Below, in pieces: positions 61,345 through 64,000 of a stretch of 64,000 nucleotides of DNA. Every line of letters begins with the position of its first letter. The stretch's first letter is position 1. The notes beneath the pieces were generated by a model, which did no database searches, had not been told where the DNA came from, and saw nothing but the letters and a program-made list of their open reading frames with translations. The DNA lies in assembly GCF_004522155.1 (NCBI RefSeq), contig NZ_SDEA01000005.1, forward strand, positions 62,001 to 126,000, in the 5' to 3' direction. The translations under genes and the position numbers were made by a program. The DNA is from Paracoccus luteus. GTDB lineage: Bacteria; Pseudomonadota; Alphaproteobacteria; Rhodobacterales; Rhodobacteraceae.

Positions 61345-61371
61345 AAAAAGGGCGCCCCGCGGGGCGCCCTT
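61345..61371 (-). terminator. Rho-independent terminator of groESL
   Basis: An 11-bp stem AAGGGCGCCCC / GGGGCGCCCTT with a GC loop is followed on the minus strand by T5. It lies 31 bp past the groEL stop. Confidence 0.9.
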
Positions 61372-61401
61372 CGGTCCTCTGCCTGGATGGCAGCGGATGG
61401 A

Positions 61402-63051
<1,650 letters not shown>

Positions 63052-63096
63052 TCATCTATTCCTTTTCAGTTGGTTGAAAGCGAAACCTGCGAGGGA

Positions 63097-63384
63097 TCAG
63101 CCGATGATCCCGAGGATGTCGCTTTCCTTCATGATCAGCAGTTCTTCGCCGTCCAGCGTGACCTCGGTGCCCGACCACTTGCCGAACAGGATGCGGTCGC
63201 CGGCCTTGACGGACGGGGCGATCAGTTCGCCCGAATCCTTGCGCGCGCCTTGGCCCACGGAAACGATCTCGCCTTCGGCGGGCTTTTCCTTGGCGCTGTC
63301 GGGGATGATCAGGCCGCCCTTGGTCTTTTCGTCCGACTGGACGCGGCGCACCAGGACGCGGTCATGAAGAGGGGTGAAAGCCAT
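63097..63384 (-). CDS. groES: Co-chaperonin GroES (10 kDa)
   Basis: The product is 95 aa. [29 protein letters not shown] includes the mobile loop; [14 protein letters not shown] and [12 protein letters not shown] complete the fold. ATG 63384 begins the family sequence, and the frame upstream to 63432 runs into the CIRCE region. First gene of the groESL operon. Confidence 0.98.
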   Translation of the reverse strand: MAFTPLHDRVLVRRVQSDEKTKGGLIIPDSAKEKPAEGEIVSVGQGARKDSGELIAPSVKAGDRILFGKWSGTEVTLDGEELLIMKESDILGIIG

Positions 63385-63418
63385 CGAAACACTCCGTTTC
63401 AGGTTGCAGTGTCTGCTG

Positions 63419-63445
63419 TTGGCACTCGACAACCATGAGTGCCAA
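63419..63445 (-). promoter_or_regulatory. CIRCE element (HrcA operator) upstream of groESL
   Basis: TTGGCACTC-N9-GAGTGCCAA is a perfect 9-9-9 inverted repeat matching CIRCE (TTAGCACTC-N9-GAGTGCTAA) with a symmetrical A-to-G change. It lies 35 bp upstream of groES, placing groESL under HrcA repression relieved by heat shock. Confidence 0.95.
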
Positions 63446-63529
63446 TGGCGCCCATCTAGGGTGGACGGCAGCGCCTGTCAACACGGGCGGGGGCATGTTC
63501 GGGCACGGTTTCCGCTTTGCGGCAGCCGC

Positions 63530-63952
63530 TCAGCGACGGCGCAGATGGGCCGGGAAATCGATCTTGGGGCAGCGGTCCTGGACCACCGTCAGCCCGGCCC
63601 CGCGCGCCTTGGCCGCGGCGCCCTCATGGCGCACGCCGATCTGGGTCCAGATGGTCCGCAGGCCCGGCAGCGCCGCCATCGCCTCGTCCACGATGGCGGG
63701 AACGGCGTGGGACTGGCGGAACACGTCCACCATGTCCACCTGAATGTCGGACGGGATGTCGGACAGGGTGGCATAGACCGGCTCGCCCAGGATGGTCTGG
63801 CCGGCATGGCCGGGGTTGACCGGCACGATGCGATAGCCGCTGGCCTGCAGGAACCGCGCGACGCCGTGGCTGGGCCGTTCCGGCTTGGGCGACAGCCCGA
63901 CCACGGCGATGGTCTTCGTCTCGCGCACGATGCGGGCGATGTCGTCAGTCAT
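63530..63952 (-). CDS. CoA-binding domain protein (YccU family)
   Basis: The product is 140 aa. TIAVVGLSPKPERPSHGVARFLQASGYRI is the Rossmann-like CoA-binding start, followed by PVYATLSDIPSDIQVDMVDVF and WTQIGVRHEGAAAKARGAGLTVVQDRCPKID. The family is the CoA_binding_2 fold related to succinyl-CoA synthetase alpha; its physiological role is unknown. It is upstream of groESL on the same strand but separated by the CIRCE promoter. Confidence 0.88.
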   Translation of the reverse strand: MTDDIARIVRETKTIAVVGLSPKPERPSHGVARFLQASGYRIVPVNPGHAGQTILGEPVYATLSDIPSDIQVDMVDVFRQSHAVPAIVDEAMAALPGLRTIWTQIGVRHEGAAAKARGAGLTVVQDRCPKIDFPAHLRRR

Positions 63953-63974
63953 GGCGGTCTCCTGTCGCTGCAGT

Positions 63975-64000
63975 AAAAAGCGCCCGGCACGGGGCCGGGC
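63975..64000 (-). terminator. Terminator of a minus-strand gene beyond the right edge
   Basis: GCCCGGC (63982-63988) pairs with GCCGGGC (63994-64000), and the minus strand continues to T5. It implies a minus-strand gene ending just outside the window. Confidence 0.7.

Overview
The window is about 70% G+C and almost fully coding. It looks like chromosomal DNA of a Rhodobacteraceae bacterium, probably Paracoccus or a close relative. The pointers are a holin/muramidase pair of gene-transfer-agent (GTA) type with a CtrA box, a PAS_5 protein, a PraR/PhrR-like regulator, a B12-dependent ribonucleotide reductase, an RTX protein ending in a Hint domain, and intergenic repeats of a kind I associate with this family. 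The genus is an inference.

Layout. 1-3010: 5-oxoprolinase subunits pxpB and pxpC (cut by the window edge), a DUF411 protein and an acetyltransferase. 3301-5350: RTX-Hint protein and tRNA-Arg(UCU). 5404-10607: Bax-inhibitor-like protein, quinone oxidoreductase, XRE regulator, histidinol-phosphatase-like enzyme, MgtE and 5-formyl-THF cyclo-ligase. 11016-16987: nrdJ behind a NrdR-like palindrome, fhs behind a leader terminator (possible ZTP riboswitch), and a YigZ-like protein. 16999-19684: DsbA-like protein, tRNA-Ile(CAU), purM and purN. 19735-25126: a branched-chain amino acid ABC transporter on the minus strand. 25293-28361: GlxA-type regulator, a GC-rich tandem array and class II DAHP synthase. 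28494-34287: PAS_5 protein, gmk, gamma-carbonic anhydrase, a soluble PhoR-like kinase and purL, with a 154-bp tandem triplication at the phoR/purL junction. 34397-39049: a candidate small RNA, a LysR regulator and a fused indolepyruvate:ferredoxin oxidoreductase. 39170-44225: murI, then ccmE, ccmF and ccmH with a muramidase-holin lysis cassette inserted between ccmE and ccmF. 44213-51275: NUDIX, DUF983, enolase, EEP-family protein, SelO, Obg and ProB. 51514-58001: a six-gene minus-strand siderophore-uptake operon. 58342-64000: an envelope stress pair, Grx4 and BolA, a YddG-like exporter, groESL with CIRCE, and a CoA-binding protein.

Functional threads. One-carbon and purine metabolism recur (fthC, fhs, purM, purN, purL, gmk, nrdJ): Fhs and FthC supply the folate pool, PurN consumes 10-formyl-THF, and Gmk and NrdJ act on the nucleotides made. 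The siderophore operon holds an outer-membrane receptor, an MFS carrier, a ferric-siderophore reductase and ExbB-ExbD-TonB energisation. The most interesting locus is 40445-41808: muramidase and holin genes with a perfect TTAA-N7-TTAAC CtrA site upstream and a terminator downstream whose 3' arm carries the apparent ccmF ribosome binding site. This matches GTA host-cell lysis genes located away from the main GTA cluster, nested in the cytochrome c maturation locus.
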